Source of the DNA: Rhodoferax sp. UBA4409
Lineage (GTDB): Bacteria; Pseudomonadota; Gammaproteobacteria; Burkholderiales; Burkholderiaceae_C
Reading direction: 5' to 3'
Assembly (NCBI GenBank): GCA_002390825.1
Contig: DGQR01000264.1
Span: forward strand, 1-17,141
DNA length: 17,141 nt
Shown: positions 6,503 through 14,690 of the stretch, one piece after another
How positions within the stretch are numbered: position 1 is the first letter of the stretch
How the letters are laid out: each line of letters opens with the position of its first letter
Translations under genes and position numbers: made by a program
Notes under the pieces: generated by a model
Seen by the model: the letters and a program-made list of their open reading frames with translations, nothing else
What the model was told of the DNA's origin: nothing
Database searches by the model: none

Positions 6503-8179
6503 TCAGGCCCGAAAACGGTTAGTAATAGGATAACGCCAATCTTTGCCGAAGCTGCGGTGCGTCACGCGGATTCCTACAGGAGCTTGACGGCGCTTGTATT
6601 CATTGATTTTGATGAGGCGAGTCACCCGCTCTACATCTTCCACACGGTATCCAGCGGCGATGATCGCCTCGATGCTCTCGTCATTTTCCATGTAGCGCTC
6701 CAGAATGCCATCCAGCACCTCATAGGGTGGCAGGCTGTCCTGGTCTTTCTGGTCAGGCCGCAGCTCGGCACTGGGCGGACGGGTGATGATGCGCTCTGGA
6801 ATCGGTGCCAGACCGGTGCCGTAAGGGTCATGGGCATTGCGCCACCAGGCGAGCTTGAATACCGTGGTTTTGGCCAGGTCTTTGATGACCGCGAAACCAC
6901 CCGCCATGTCTCCGTAGAGCGTGCAATAGCCGGTCGCCATTTCGGACTTGTTTCCAGTCGTCAGCACAATACTGCCGAATTTGTTGGACAAGGCCATCAG
7001 CAAAGTCCCACGGATGCGTGCCTGGATGTTCTCTTCGGTCGTGTCTTCTGCACGCCCCGCAAACTCTCCAGCCAATGAAGCCTTGAAAGCCTCGAACTCC
7101 GGCACGATGGAAATTTCGTCGTACCGCACGCCCATGCGGGCCGCCATGTCCCGGGCATCAATCCAGCTGATGTCCGCGGTATACGGAGAAGGCATCATGA
7201 CTGTGCGCACCTTGTCGGCACCGAGCGCATCGACAGCGATCGCCAAGACCAGGGCCGAGTCAATGCCACCCGACAGGCCCAACAAAGCGCCTGGGAAACC
7301 ATTTTTGCCAATGTAGTCGCGCACGCCCAATACCAAGGCATCCCACAGATCAGCCTCCGCGGAGCGCTCAGGCTCGATGGATGCTATTAATTGAATAGCA
7401 CTACCCGCTTTATCTACGATCACCGGAAAGAGATTCTCTTGAAAACTCGGCGCCCGGCCGGCGACGGAGCCGTCTGCATTCAAGGCGAAGGAGTGGCCCT
7501 CAAAAACCACCTCGTCCTGCCCACCTACCAGATGAGCGTAGACCATAGGCAAACCGGTAGCCCTGCAACGCTCGCCCATGCGGGCCTCGCGCTCATACCC
7601 CTTGCCCACATGGAACGGAGATGCGTTGATCACCGCCAGCAACTCAGCGCCCGCCTCTTGGGCCAGGCGGGCGGGTTCTTCAAACCAGGCATCTTCGCAA
7701 ATCAGCAGCCCTACTTTGACGCGGTCTTCGCCCTCGCCCGCTTCAAACACACACACACCCTGACCCGGCGTGAAGTAGCGGCGCTCATCGAACACCTGGT
7801 AATTGGGTAATTCGCACTTGGCGTAGGTGGCGACGACCTGCCCCTCGCACAGCACCGAAGCTGCATTGAAGCGGCTTTGCACCGCAACAGAACGTGTGCG
7901 GCTATCGCCTCCCGTTGGATGCCCCACCACCACCGCCATCCCTTTTAACCCGGCAAGCTGCTGCGCGACCGATTTCACGGCATCATCACAGGCCTGCATA
8001 AATGCGGGGCGCAAAAACAGGTCTTCCGCGGCGTAACCGCAGATGGAAAGCTCTGGCGTCAATAGCAAGCGCGCGCCGTCCGCATAAGCCCGGTTGGCCG
8101 CATCGACGATTTTTATGACATTACCGTCCAGGTCACCGACGATGAAATTGAGTTGCGCAACGCACAGTTTGAGAGTCAT
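6503..8179 (-). CDS. nadE: Glutamine-dependent NAD+ synthetase
   Basis: Makes NAD+ from nicotinic acid adenine dinucleotide, ATP and glutamine. The 558 residues hold an N-terminal nitrilase-fold glutaminase domain with the catalytic triad E43 (TPELSICGY), K121 (YAKCELPNYQ) and C161 (LLICEDAWF). The C-terminal ATP-pyrophosphatase domain has the P-loop LSGGIDSALV (302-311), TTGNKSEMATGY and GDMAGGFAVIKDL. The ammonia tunnel would link the two. The linker around 260-268 includes SAIQLIAS, encoded by a short palindrome (see repeat). The ATG at 8179 gives the expected MTLKLCVAQLNF start; no strong ribosome site is seen. Downstream is the P-II gene; divergent across 71 nt is the DUF482 gene. Confidence 0.97.
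   Translation of the reverse strand: MTLKLCVAQLNFIVGDLDGNVIKIVDAANRAYADGARLLLTPELSICGYAAEDLFLRPAFMQACDDAVKSVAQQLAGLKGMAVVVGHPTGGDSRTRSVAVQSRFNAASVLCEGQVVATYAKCELPNYQVFDERRYFTPGQGVCVFEAGEGEDRVKVGLLICEDAWFEEPARLAQEAGAELLAVINASPFHVGKGYEREARMGERCRATGLPMVYAHLVGGQDEVVFEGHSFALNADGSVAGRAPSFQENLFPVIVDKAGSAIQLIASIEPERSAEADLWDALVLGVRDYIGKNGFPGALLGLSGGIDSALVLAIAVDALGADKVRTVMMPSPYTADISWIDARDMAARMGVRYDEISIVPEFEAFKASLAGEFAGRAEDTTEENIQARIRGTLLMALSNKFGSIVLTTGNKSEMATGYCTLYGDMAGGFAVIKDLAKTTVFKLAWWRNAHDPYGTGLAPIPERIITRPPSAELRPDQKDQDSLPPYEVLDGILERYMENDESIEAIIAAGYRVEDVERVTRLIKINEYKRRQAPVGIRVTHRSFGKDWRYPITNRFRA
7382..7400. repeat. Short palindrome inside nadE
   Basis: TGCTATT (7382-7388), loop AATTG, AATAGCA (7394-7400) form a perfect 7-bp inverted repeat. 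Read on the coding strand, an 18-mer GCTATTCAATTAATAGCA encodes AIQLIA in the linker between the two nadE domains. It closely resembles the elements at 9077-9094 and 15464-15481. Confidence 0.6.
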
Positions 8180-8250
8180 GAACCAGCAGAAGGAAGTTCA
8201 CAGCCAGGCCTGCATTGCAGACCCTTTGCGGCTGCCGCGCGGAGCGCTAA

Positions 8251-9444
8251 ATGGGTAATGCTGATTATGTCATCCGGGTGTCAGAAGCGCCCTCTGCGGT
8301 CAACGCGTCCGCATGGGACGCCCTGCTATTCAGCCAAAACCACCCAACGCCATTTATGCGGCACGCCTACCTGGCAGCCTTGCATGACAGTGGCAGCGCA
8401 ACACCTGCCACCGGCTGGCGCCCCCATTTCTTCACCTTGCACCAAGGCGCGGAGCTGGCAGGCGCCTGCGTGGTCTACCTCAAAGACCATTCCTACGGGG
8501 AATACGTGTTCGACTGGGCGTGGGCCAATGCTTACGAACAGCATGGCCTTCCCTACTACCCCAAAGCAGTGATTGCGGTGCCTTTCACCCCGGTGCCGGG
8601 CAGCCGTTTGCTCGCCAAAGACGCACAGGCCAGAATCGCCTTGACCCAAGCGGTGCAGCGCTGGTGCGCAGATCAGAACATTTCGTCTGCGCACATGTTG
8701 TTCGGTGCCGAGGCTGATCTGCAAGCCACAGACTCCGCCCACTGGATGCAACGGCACACCGTGCAATTCCACTGGCACAACCGTGCGGAGGGCTATGCCA
8801 ACTTTGACGATTTTTTGGCCAGCCTGAACCAGGAGAAGCGCAAAAAGATCAAACAAGAACGCCGCAAGGTGGCAGGAGCCGGGGTGCAGTTCAGGCACAG
8901 CAGTGGCACTGAGATCAGCCCTGAAGATTGGGCCTTTTTCTACCGCTGTTATGCCAATACTTACAGGGAACACGGTAACCCACCCTACCTGACACCAGAC
9001 TTCTTTCAGCGCATGGCGACTCAGATGCCGGAGCATTGGCTCTTGTTTGTGGCGGAGCGAGACGGGCAGCCAATTGCTAGCAGTTTGATAGCAATTGGTG
9101 CAGCATCCATGAGCGCCGATGGCATATTTGAGCCTCAACACCGTGTGGCCTACGGGCGCTATTGGGGTGCCTTGGAGCAGGTGGATTGCCTCCACTTTGA
9201 GGCCTGCTACTACCAACCGCTCGCATGGTGTATTGCCAACGGCTACCGGCGGTTTGAAGGTGGCGCACAAGGCGAACACAAAATGGCCCGCGCCCTGCTC
9301 CCCACCCGCACCAGAAGTGCCCACTGGTTGCAACACCCGGCTTTTGCGGATGCCGTGCAGCGCTTTTTGGAGCGCGAGGGAGACGGCATTGCCCAGTACC
9401 TAGAGCACCTCGAGCATCGCAGCCCCCTCAAACAGGCACCTTAA
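8251..9444 (+). CDS. FemAB/GNAT-like protein, DUF482 (peptidogalycan-type)
   Basis: A 397-residue cytoplasmic protein of the DUF482 / FemAB_like family, whose fold resembles GNAT and FemABX acyltransferases. Exact substrate is unknown. Family blocks in order are YGEYVFDWAWANAY (82-95), HGLPYYPK (98-105), FTPVPGSRLL (112-121), NQEKRKKIKQERR (193-205), YGRYWGA (301-307), LHFEACYYQPLAWCI (314-328) and FEGGAQGEHK (335-344). The segment 281-299 between the ASSLIAI strand and YGRYWG is longer than I expect for the family and adjoins a palindromic repeat. GGAG lies before the ATG at 8251. Its TAA shares the TTAA at 9441-9444 with the stop of the convergent chemoreceptor gene. Confidence 0.85.
   Translation: MGNADYVIRVSEAPSAVNASAWDALLFSQNHPTPFMRHAYLAALHDSGSATPATGWRPHFFTLHQGAELAGACVVYLKDHSYGEYVFDWAWANAYEQHGLPYYPKAVIAVPFTPVPGSRLLAKDAQARIALTQAVQRWCADQNISSAHMLFGAEADLQATDSAHWMQRHTVQFHWHNRAEGYANFDDFLASLNQEKRKKIKQERRKVAGAGVQFRHSSGTEISPEDWAFFYRCYANTYREHGNPPYLTPDFFQRMATQMPEHWLLFVAERDGQPIASSLIAIGAASMSADGIFEPQHRVAYGRYWGALEQVDCLHFEACYYQPLAWCIANGYRRFEGGAQGEHKMARALLPTRTRSAHWLQHPAFADAVQRFLEREGDGIAQYLEHLEHRSPLKQAP
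9070..9098. repeat. 10-bp-arm palindrome inside the DUF482 gene
   Basis: CCAATTGCTA (9070-9079) and TAGCAATTGG (9089-9098) are perfect 10-bp inverted arms with a 9-nt loop. The inner 18-mer (9077-9094, GCTAGCAGTTTGATAGCA) is read in frame as ASSLIA. It has the same length, ends and reading phase as the element inside nadE. Confidence 0.65.
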
Positions 9445-11540
9445 AAAGTTTCCCAATCATCATCCCCGCCAGCAGGGGTGACCTTGCTGCTGGTTTTAGG
9501 CGGGGTCGGCGCATGCGCTACCAAGACAAGTGGCGCCTTGGCCGGAGGCCGCTTGGCGGCTGGTGCAGCCGCCGGCTTGGACGTTGAGGCCTTTGGGGTG
9601 GTGTGCGCGACGGCGCGCCGCTCCGGCCCGGCAAAGTTGCTCTTCTGGGGAGGGTTGCTGCGCACAGCAGCCGGTTTGGCTGGCGCTGCCAGATGGCTTG
9701 CCCCGCTGTAGCCACCCGTGTGGCCTTCATTGCCCAGCTTAAAGACCGCCACCACTTGCACCAAGTCGTTGGCCTGGCTCTTGAGGCTGCTGGCGGCTGC
9801 CGCCATCTGCTCCACCAAGGCTGCATTTTGCTGAGTGGCCTGGTCCATTTGGGTAACCGCTTCACCCACCTGGTTCACCCCGGCGCTTTGCTCATTACTG
9901 GCCGCACTGATTTCGCCCATGATGTCGGTCACCCGGCGGATGCTACTGACCACTTCGGTCATGGTTTCACCAGCCTTGTCAACCAAGGTGCTGCCCTGCT
10001 CTACACGCTCGACGCTGGCGTTAATGAGTGTTTTGATCTCTTTGGCGGCTTCCGCCGAGCGACCGGCCAAGGAGCGCACTTCCGAGGCCACCACGGCAAA
10101 GCCCCTGCCTTGCTCGCCGGCACGGGCGGCTTCTACCGCGGCATTAAGGGCCAGGATGTTGGTCTGAAAAGCAATTCCGTCGATCACGCTGATGATGTCG
10201 GCAATCTTGCGGCTGGCCTCGTTGATGCCTTTCATGGTTTCCACCACTTGGCCCACGACCTCACCGCCTTGAATGGCCACGGTAGAGGCGTTCATCGCCA
10301 GTTGGTTGGCCTGGCGGGCGGAGTCCGCGTTTTGTTTGACGGTGGAGCCAAGCTCCTCCATCGAGGCTGCGGTTTCTTCGAGGGCACTGGCTTGGCTCTC
10401 GGTGCGGGCACTAAGGTCATGATTGCCCTGAGCGATTTCTGAGCTGGCAGTCGCCACCGCATCGGCGCTGGAGCGCACCTGTCGCAAAACGCCCTGCGTT
10501 TTTTCGACGAATTGGTTGAAGCCTGTGGCAATGACCGCGAGCTCGTCTGAACCGCCCGCCTCAATTCGACGGGTAAGGTCTCCTTGACCGGAGCCGATGT
10601 CTTGCATGGCATCTTTCAGCAACACTAGGCGCCCCAACAAGCGGGTCAACACGCCACTAATGAGCACCACCGCAATCACGGCAATCACGATTCCACCCAC
10701 AATCGACGACCAGACCATCGCAGAAATGCCGCTCAGTGCCTCGTCGCGATTCAAGGCGATCACCAGCATCCAGTCGGTACCGGCGATCGGTGTCGCAAAC
10801 GCCAAACGGCGCTCGCCGGCAATCGTCATGTCGCGTACCGTTCCCGATTTGCTCAAGGCCTCCAACGCGCCACCACCGAGGTCAGGCGCAATATCAGTCA
10901 CCGGCTTGAGAACCTTGGCGGTGTCCTCATGGACCATGATTTTTCCGCCCTTGTCAGCGATGAATCCATAAGTCCCTGGCGTTGGGCGGATGGATGCCAC
11001 ATTGCGAACCACTGCATCCATGAAGACGTCGACCGACGTCACGCCTTTGATGGCGCCACCCTCCCGCACCGCGGCGGAGAATGTAATCACCAGTTTCTTG
11101 GAACCCGCATCCACATAAGGCGGCGTCAGGGCAGGCCCTTGCGCTGCGGCCGCCAATTGGTACCAGGGGCGGGCGGTAGGGTCGTAATCCGGCGGGAGAT
11201 TTTGCTGCTCTGAGAATGCCGTGCGCTTGTCAGGAAAGCCAATGTAAGCAGAGTCCACCCCCCCCGCCACCTTGGCTTGCACCAGATACTTGAGCGGATC
11301 CGGCTCACTCACCGCAAAACCGAAAGATTTCACGATCTGGTGACGCCCTGCAACCCATTCGGCGATCTCAGAGGCGTGGGCCTTGGCGAGTGCTCCAGTC
11401 TGGCTATCCAGGGTGCGCAATGCGTGGGAGCGTGCGGTTTGGACATTGGTGATTGAGAGTGCCGCCAAGCCCAGAAACACTAAGAGCCCTACCAGGGCCA
11501 CAATCTTGCCGCGCAATGAGTTCAAAAACACAAAGGACAT
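9441..11540 (-). CDS. Methyl-accepting chemotaxis protein with dCache domain
   Basis: Transmembrane chemoreceptor of 699 residues. It has a membrane span at about 13-33, a periplasmic dCache domain (about 35-270), a second span at about 277-297, a HAMP domain (about 298-350) and a cytoplasmic signalling domain whose hairpin tip is NAAVEAARAGEQGRGFAVVA (466-485). The distal pocket has Y119, R124, W126, Y127, Y142, D144 and D171, spaced as I recall for amino-acid-binding dCache receptors such as PctA. So amino acids are a likely ligand (inference). After about 600 comes an Ala/Pro/Lys-rich tail of 95 residues ending DDDWETF, like the CheR/CheB tether NWETF of Tsr and Tar. The ribosome site GGAG is 8 nt before the start. 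It lies 62 nt downstream of cheW in one operon. Confidence 0.96.
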   Translation of the reverse strand: MSFVFLNSLRGKIVALVGLLVFLGLAALSITNVQTARSHALRTLDSQTGALAKAHASEIAEWVAGRHQIVKSFGFAVSEPDPLKYLVQAKVAGGVDSAYIGFPDKRTAFSEQQNLPPDYDPTARPWYQLAAAAQGPALTPPYVDAGSKKLVITFSAAVREGGAIKGVTSVDVFMDAVVRNVASIRPTPGTYGFIADKGGKIMVHEDTAKVLKPVTDIAPDLGGGALEALSKSGTVRDMTIAGERRLAFATPIAGTDWMLVIALNRDEALSGISAMVWSSIVGGIVIAVIAVVLISGVLTRLLGRLVLLKDAMQDIGSGQGDLTRRIEAGGSDELAVIATGFNQFVEKTQGVLRQVRSSADAVATASSEIAQGNHDLSARTESQASALEETAASMEELGSTVKQNADSARQANQLAMNASTVAIQGGEVVGQVVETMKGINEASRKIADIISVIDGIAFQTNILALNAAVEAARAGEQGRGFAVVASEVRSLAGRSAEAAKEIKTLINASVERVEQGSTLVDKAGETMTEVVSSIRRVTDIMGEISAASNEQSAGVNQVGEAVTQMDQATQQNAALVEQMAAAASSLKSQANDLVQVVAVFKLGNEGHTGGYSGASHLAAPAKPAAVRSNPPQKSNFAGPERRAVAHTTPKASTSKPAAAPAAKRPPAKAPLVLVAHAPTPPKTSSKVTPAGGDDDWETF

Positions 11541-11602
11541 CGCTTACTCCGTTCTTGTTTAAGCAGCTTGCTGAGCCGCAATTCAACGCACTGCGCGCCA
11601 GT

Positions 11603-12100
11603 TCACACCATATTTGGCAATACCGCAAGCCCACTGTGGCCCATGAGGGTCTCTATGTTCATCACGATCAGCATCCGCTCGCCCAAAGTCACCAGCCCGA
11701 CAATGAATGGAGCCTCCATGGCCCCGTCAAATTGCGGCGCGGGCTTCACCGACTCTCGCTCTAAATTCACCACGTCAGACACACCATCCACCACAGCGCC
11801 CATGGTGCTGCCCAGGATGTTCAAGATCACCACCACCGTGGCGTCGTTATAGGCCACTGTCGGGAGTTGCAGCTTCAAACGCAGGTCGACGATGGGCACG
11901 ATGACACCCCTGAGGTTTATCACGCCCTTCACGAAGCTCGGGGAATGGACCATCTTGGTCGGCATTTCATAGGAGCGAATCTCCTGCACTTGCCGGATAT
12001 CAATCGCATATTCCTCGGTGCCCAAGCGCAGGGTCAAATACTCGCCCGATAAAACCGGGCTGGCTCCCTGCGTCAGGGGGTGAGTGAGCGTCGCATCCAT
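11603..12100 (-). CDS. cheW: Chemotaxis coupling protein CheW
   Basis: Scaffold that links chemoreceptors to the CheA kinase in the polar signalling array. The 165 residues form a single CheW domain: GEYLTLRLGTEEYAIDIRQVQEI (19-41, broken by the strand turn), PSFVKGVINLRGVIVPIVDLR (54-74) with the conserved arginine R64, GAVVDGVSDVV (101-111) and GLVTLGERMLIVMNIE (136-151). An 18-residue N-terminal extension precedes the domain. GGGG lies about 8 nt before the ATG. Directly upstream of the chemoreceptor, so the pair probably forms a dedicated receptor/coupler module that plugs into a CheA encoded elsewhere. The promoter region is strikingly AT-rich. Confidence 0.95.
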   Translation of the reverse strand: MDATLTHPLTQGASPVLSGEYLTLRLGTEEYAIDIRQVQEIRSYEMPTKMVHSPSFVKGVINLRGVIVPIVDLRLKLQLPTVAYNDATVVVILNILGSTMGAVVDGVSDVVNLERESVKPAPQFDGAMEAPFIVGLVTLGERMLIVMNIETLMGHSGLAVLPNMV

Positions 12101-12108
12101 AAAGCCCC

Positions 12109-12154
12109 AAATTTAATTTAAATGTTTTTTAACAAATATTTTGTTTTATGATAC
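12109..12154 (-). promoter_or_regulatory. AT-rich upstream region of cheW
   Basis: About nine tenths of these 46 bases are A or T, against a clearly GC-rich surrounding. The stretch contains near-palindromes such as AACAAATATTTTGTT. It would form the 5' untranslated leader or core promoter of cheW and might bind an H-NS-like protein or act as an UP-type element. Confidence 0.4.
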
Positions 12155-12364
12155 ACCGGAGACAAAATCTTGGAAAGCTTGACGCATCACGTTCGTATCC
12201 ATATCGACCGTTGCCCGGGCGCCTAAAGCAAAAGAAGCCTTGTGAATCGCGCTATCTGTGGCAGCCTCCTGGGTGGCAGATACGCTGTCAGCCAGCAGGC
12301 CTGTGCCCCGTGGGACTAACGGCTGGCGACTCCAATCGGTACCCCAGACCGCGAACGGTGTGGA
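12146..12364 (-). other. Open frame without a start, behind the response regulator
   Basis: A minus-strand frame open for 72 codons runs from inside the response regulator tail into the gap before cheW, ending at TAA 12146-12148. The part beyond the regulator reads like real protein (for example TQEAATDSAIHKASFALGAR, then VDMDTNVMRQAFQDFV). But it has no ATG, GTG or TTG before an internal methionine near its end. It may be the 3' remnant of a gene cut when the regulator was placed here, or chance. I do not recognise it. Confidence 0.25.
12148..12176 (-). promoter_or_regulatory. Possible sigma-70-type promoter for cheW-mcp
   Basis: On the minus strand TTTCCA (12176-12171) and TATCAT (12153-12148) are separated by 17 nt. 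The first matches 4 of 6 and the second 5 of 6 consensus bases. No flagellar sigma-28 pattern was found. Prediction by eye only. Confidence 0.3.
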
Positions 12365-13025
12365 TCATTGGGTCCGCGTGGCCATCGTCGATTTTGCTGC
12401 GCAGGCGGCGAATGTAAACGTCCACCACATTGGTCAGCGGATCCTCGCTGGCCCCCCACACATTCGAGAGAATGCGCTCCCGGCTGAACAGGCGGCCCGG
12501 TGCACTCATCATCAGCTCCAAGAGGGCCAGTTCGCGTGCAGTGAGCGCCAGGATCTGCCCGCTCCGGCTGGCTTGCATGCGCTCCCGGTCAAACACCAAG
12601 TCCCCAACAACCAGCCGAGCGCTTGCCACCGGCACCACCTCCCGCCCCCGCCGTGACAGGGACTCCAAGCGGGCCAACAACTCATCGAAATCAAAGGGTT
12701 TGGCCAGATAGTCATCCGCGCCCAAGCGCAGGCCGGCCACCCGGTCTTCCACAGCTCCCAGTGCCGACAACATCAGGATCGGTAGTGCCACACCCTCTGC
12801 CCGCAAGGTCTGGCAGATCTCGAGGCCGCTCATGCCGGGCAGCATCAAATCCAAAACCAATACACAAGAAGGGCCGTGAACGTTCCGCTCGCGCGCAGCC
12901 CGGCGCGCAAGCTCCAAGCCCTCGGGGCCAGTCGATGCGACCTCGACCCTGTGCCCTTCAGCACGCAAGCCTCGGCTCAAAAAATCTGCGATCCGGGGAT
13001 CGTCTTCAATCACAAAAATATTCAT
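12288..13025 (-). CDS. OmpR-family response regulator
   Basis: DNA-binding output half of a two-component system, 245 residues. The receiver domain (1-120) has the acidic pair E7-D8-D9, the phosphorylated aspartate D59 in LVLDLMLPG, S87 and K109 (YLAKPF). The C-terminal winged helix (about 140-232) has LTARELALLELMM, RERILSNVWG, the recognition region VDVYIRRLRSKID and the wing HTVRGLGYRLE. Its ATG overlaps the TGA of the kinase gene (13022-13025), so the two are translationally coupled. It probably binds the 11-bp phased repeats upstream of the kinase gene, regulating its own operon and the divergent exported protein (inference). It resembles QseB/PmrA/TctD-type regulators but cannot be named. 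Confidence 0.95.
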   Translation of the reverse strand: MNIFVIEDDPRIADFLSRGLRAEGHRVEVASTGPEGLELARRAARERNVHGPSCVLVLDLMLPGMSGLEICQTLRAEGVALPILMLSALGAVEDRVAGLRLGADDYLAKPFDFDELLARLESLSRRGREVVPVASARLVVGDLVFDRERMQASRSGQILALTARELALLELMMSAPGRLFSRERILSNVWGASEDPLTNVVDVYIRRLRSKIDDGHADPMIHTVRGLGYRLESPAVSPTGHRPAG

Positions 13026-14650
13026 ACCAAAGGCCCACCAATCAACGCTTGCGAGGCTAGCGGCAAACGCAACACCGCCCGGGTCCCCGCTTTGGTGCTG
13101 TGCAACTGCAATTGGCCGCCGTGGGCATCGGCCAAAGCCCGGGCAATCGACAAGCCCAATCCACTTCCGTCCGGCGAATGCTGGCGGGCAGCGGTCCCGC
13201 GAAAACGGCGCTCAAACACCCGCCCCAACTCGTCGGGCGGGATACCAATCCCGTCGTCCGACACCACCACCTGCACCGCACTGGTGTGGCCCGCGCTGTC
13301 AGCTTCAGACTCCACCATCAGGGCGACCTGCCCGCCGGGGCGTGAGTAGCGCGTGGCGTTATCCAGCAAAACACCCAAAAGCTGACGCAGGCGCAGCGAG
13401 TCACCGGACACGATGTGCTGCCCGGTCGAAGCCGGTGGCGGGCCCAGCCGAAGGCCCAACCGGGTGGCTGTTGCGCTCACCTGCGCCAATGCATCGGCCG
13501 CCAGTTCATCCATATCCACGGCTTCGCGCACCAAAGATAAGCCGTCCATATCGCTGCGTGCCATGGCCAGCAAATCGTCGATCACCGCCCCCAGCTGTCG
13601 GGCAGTGCTAACGATCCGGCCCAAGGCTTCGCGGTATTCGCTGGCAGGCTTGTCAATACCGCGCAAGGTAATCTCCGCCTCCCCGCGGATCACGGTGGTG
13701 GGCGTGCGCAGCTCGTGGCTGATATCGGCAAATAGCCGGCGCCGCTGGCTATCTACCTTACGCAAGGACGCCAACGCATCCGCCAACTCAGCCGTGCGGG
13801 CTGCGACCAAGTCTTCGAGTCGCTGGCGTTGTACCGACTCACGCTCGCGATGCTGCTCGAGCTCTGCCGCCAGGGCATTCACACTTTGAGCCACGCTGGC
13901 AAATTCGTCGTGCCCTACCAGTGGTATGCGGTGGGAAAGCTTTCCACTCTGGAGGGCTTGCGCCCCTTCATTGAGCTGCAGCAAGGGGTAGCGCAATGCG
14001 CGACCAAAGTAGACCGCAGCGATCAGAGTGGCCCCCGCGAGCACCGCAGCAGCGCCCAGCCACAACCAGCGCACCCACGCCAGCGTGGTGTCAGCAGCGG
14101 CACGCTCGCGTTGCACTGCAGCTCCTTCCCGGGCGATGTTTTCGGCAATCAACATGCGCATCTCCCCGTCGTCTGCCATATCAAAAACCCGGGCCAACAA
14201 GCGGCTGTCCTGGCCCAATAGCAACCCACGGCCAGTGACTTGCGCCTGGGCCTTGGCGGCTGTGCGACCGAGCTCTGCAATGCTTTCTTCCAGCGTGGCC
14301 AAGGCGGCTGATCGGCGCCGGTATTCGTCTACTGCAAAGCTGCCGCTGTCGAGCTCCATCGCCTGCACGGTGAGAACTTTCAAGCGCTGCAATGTCCCTT
14401 GCATGGCGGATTGCAGCTCGGCGCGGGCACCGTCGTCCACTTTGACACCCAATTGCACTTGGGCGACCCAGGTCCGCAGACGCTGCTTTTGCGCCGACAA
14501 CTGAATAAACCCCGTAGCGATATCACTAGCCACACGGCCGCGCAGCACTTGCCGTTCGCTCACGGCCAGCGAAGCCGCCGCCAACAGCGCGGCAAACACC
14601 ACGATGGACGCAAAAAGAGAGAGAACAAGAGTAAGACGGCGCCGGAACAT
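13022..14650 (-). CDS. Membrane sensor histidine kinase
   Basis: Sensor half of the two-component system, 542 residues. It has a first membrane span at about 8-30, a mostly helical periplasmic domain of about 160 residues with no recognised ligand motif, a second span at about 195-216, and a HAMP domain (about 217-270). A coiled linker leads to a HisKA domain with the phosphorylated H312 in ISHELRTP. The ATPase domain has the N box LLDNATRYS (N431), G1 DDGIGIP (465-471) and G2 GSGLGLS (495-501). All catalytic boxes are intact. The signal is unknown; the helical periplasmic region without disulfide cysteines gives no clue. It is the first gene of the operon and overlaps the regulator by 4 nt. 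The ribosome site before the ATG at 14650 is poor. Confidence 0.95.
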   Translation of the reverse strand: MFRRRLTLVLSLFASIVVFAALLAAASLAVSERQVLRGRVASDIATGFIQLSAQKQRLRTWVAQVQLGVKVDDGARAELQSAMQGTLQRLKVLTVQAMELDSGSFAVDEYRRRSAALATLEESIAELGRTAAKAQAQVTGRGLLLGQDSRLLARVFDMADDGEMRMLIAENIAREGAAVQRERAAADTTLAWVRWLWLGAAAVLAGATLIAAVYFGRALRYPLLQLNEGAQALQSGKLSHRIPLVGHDEFASVAQSVNALAAELEQHRERESVQRQRLEDLVAARTAELADALASLRKVDSQRRRLFADISHELRTPTTVIRGEAEITLRGIDKPASEYREALGRIVSTARQLGAVIDDLLAMARSDMDGLSLVREAVDMDELAADALAQVSATATRLGLRLGPPPASTGQHIVSGDSLRLRQLLGVLLDNATRYSRPGGQVALMVESEADSAGHTSAVQVVVSDDGIGIPPDELGRVFERRFRGTAARQHSPDGSGLGLSIARALADAHGGQLQLHSTKAGTRAVLRLPLASQALIGGPLV

Positions 14651-14690
14651 GCCGGAATTGTCAGCGATGGCGGGGATGCGAGGTGGTATT

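Noticed and set aside
8326..9336. A 336-codon open frame antisense to the DUF482 gene
   Set aside because: Low-similarity composition, no domain, and fully inside a gene with clear family motifs.
9603..10442. A 279-codon plus-strand frame antisense to the chemoreceptor
   Set aside because: Covers the conserved signalling domain in reverse; no motif of its own.
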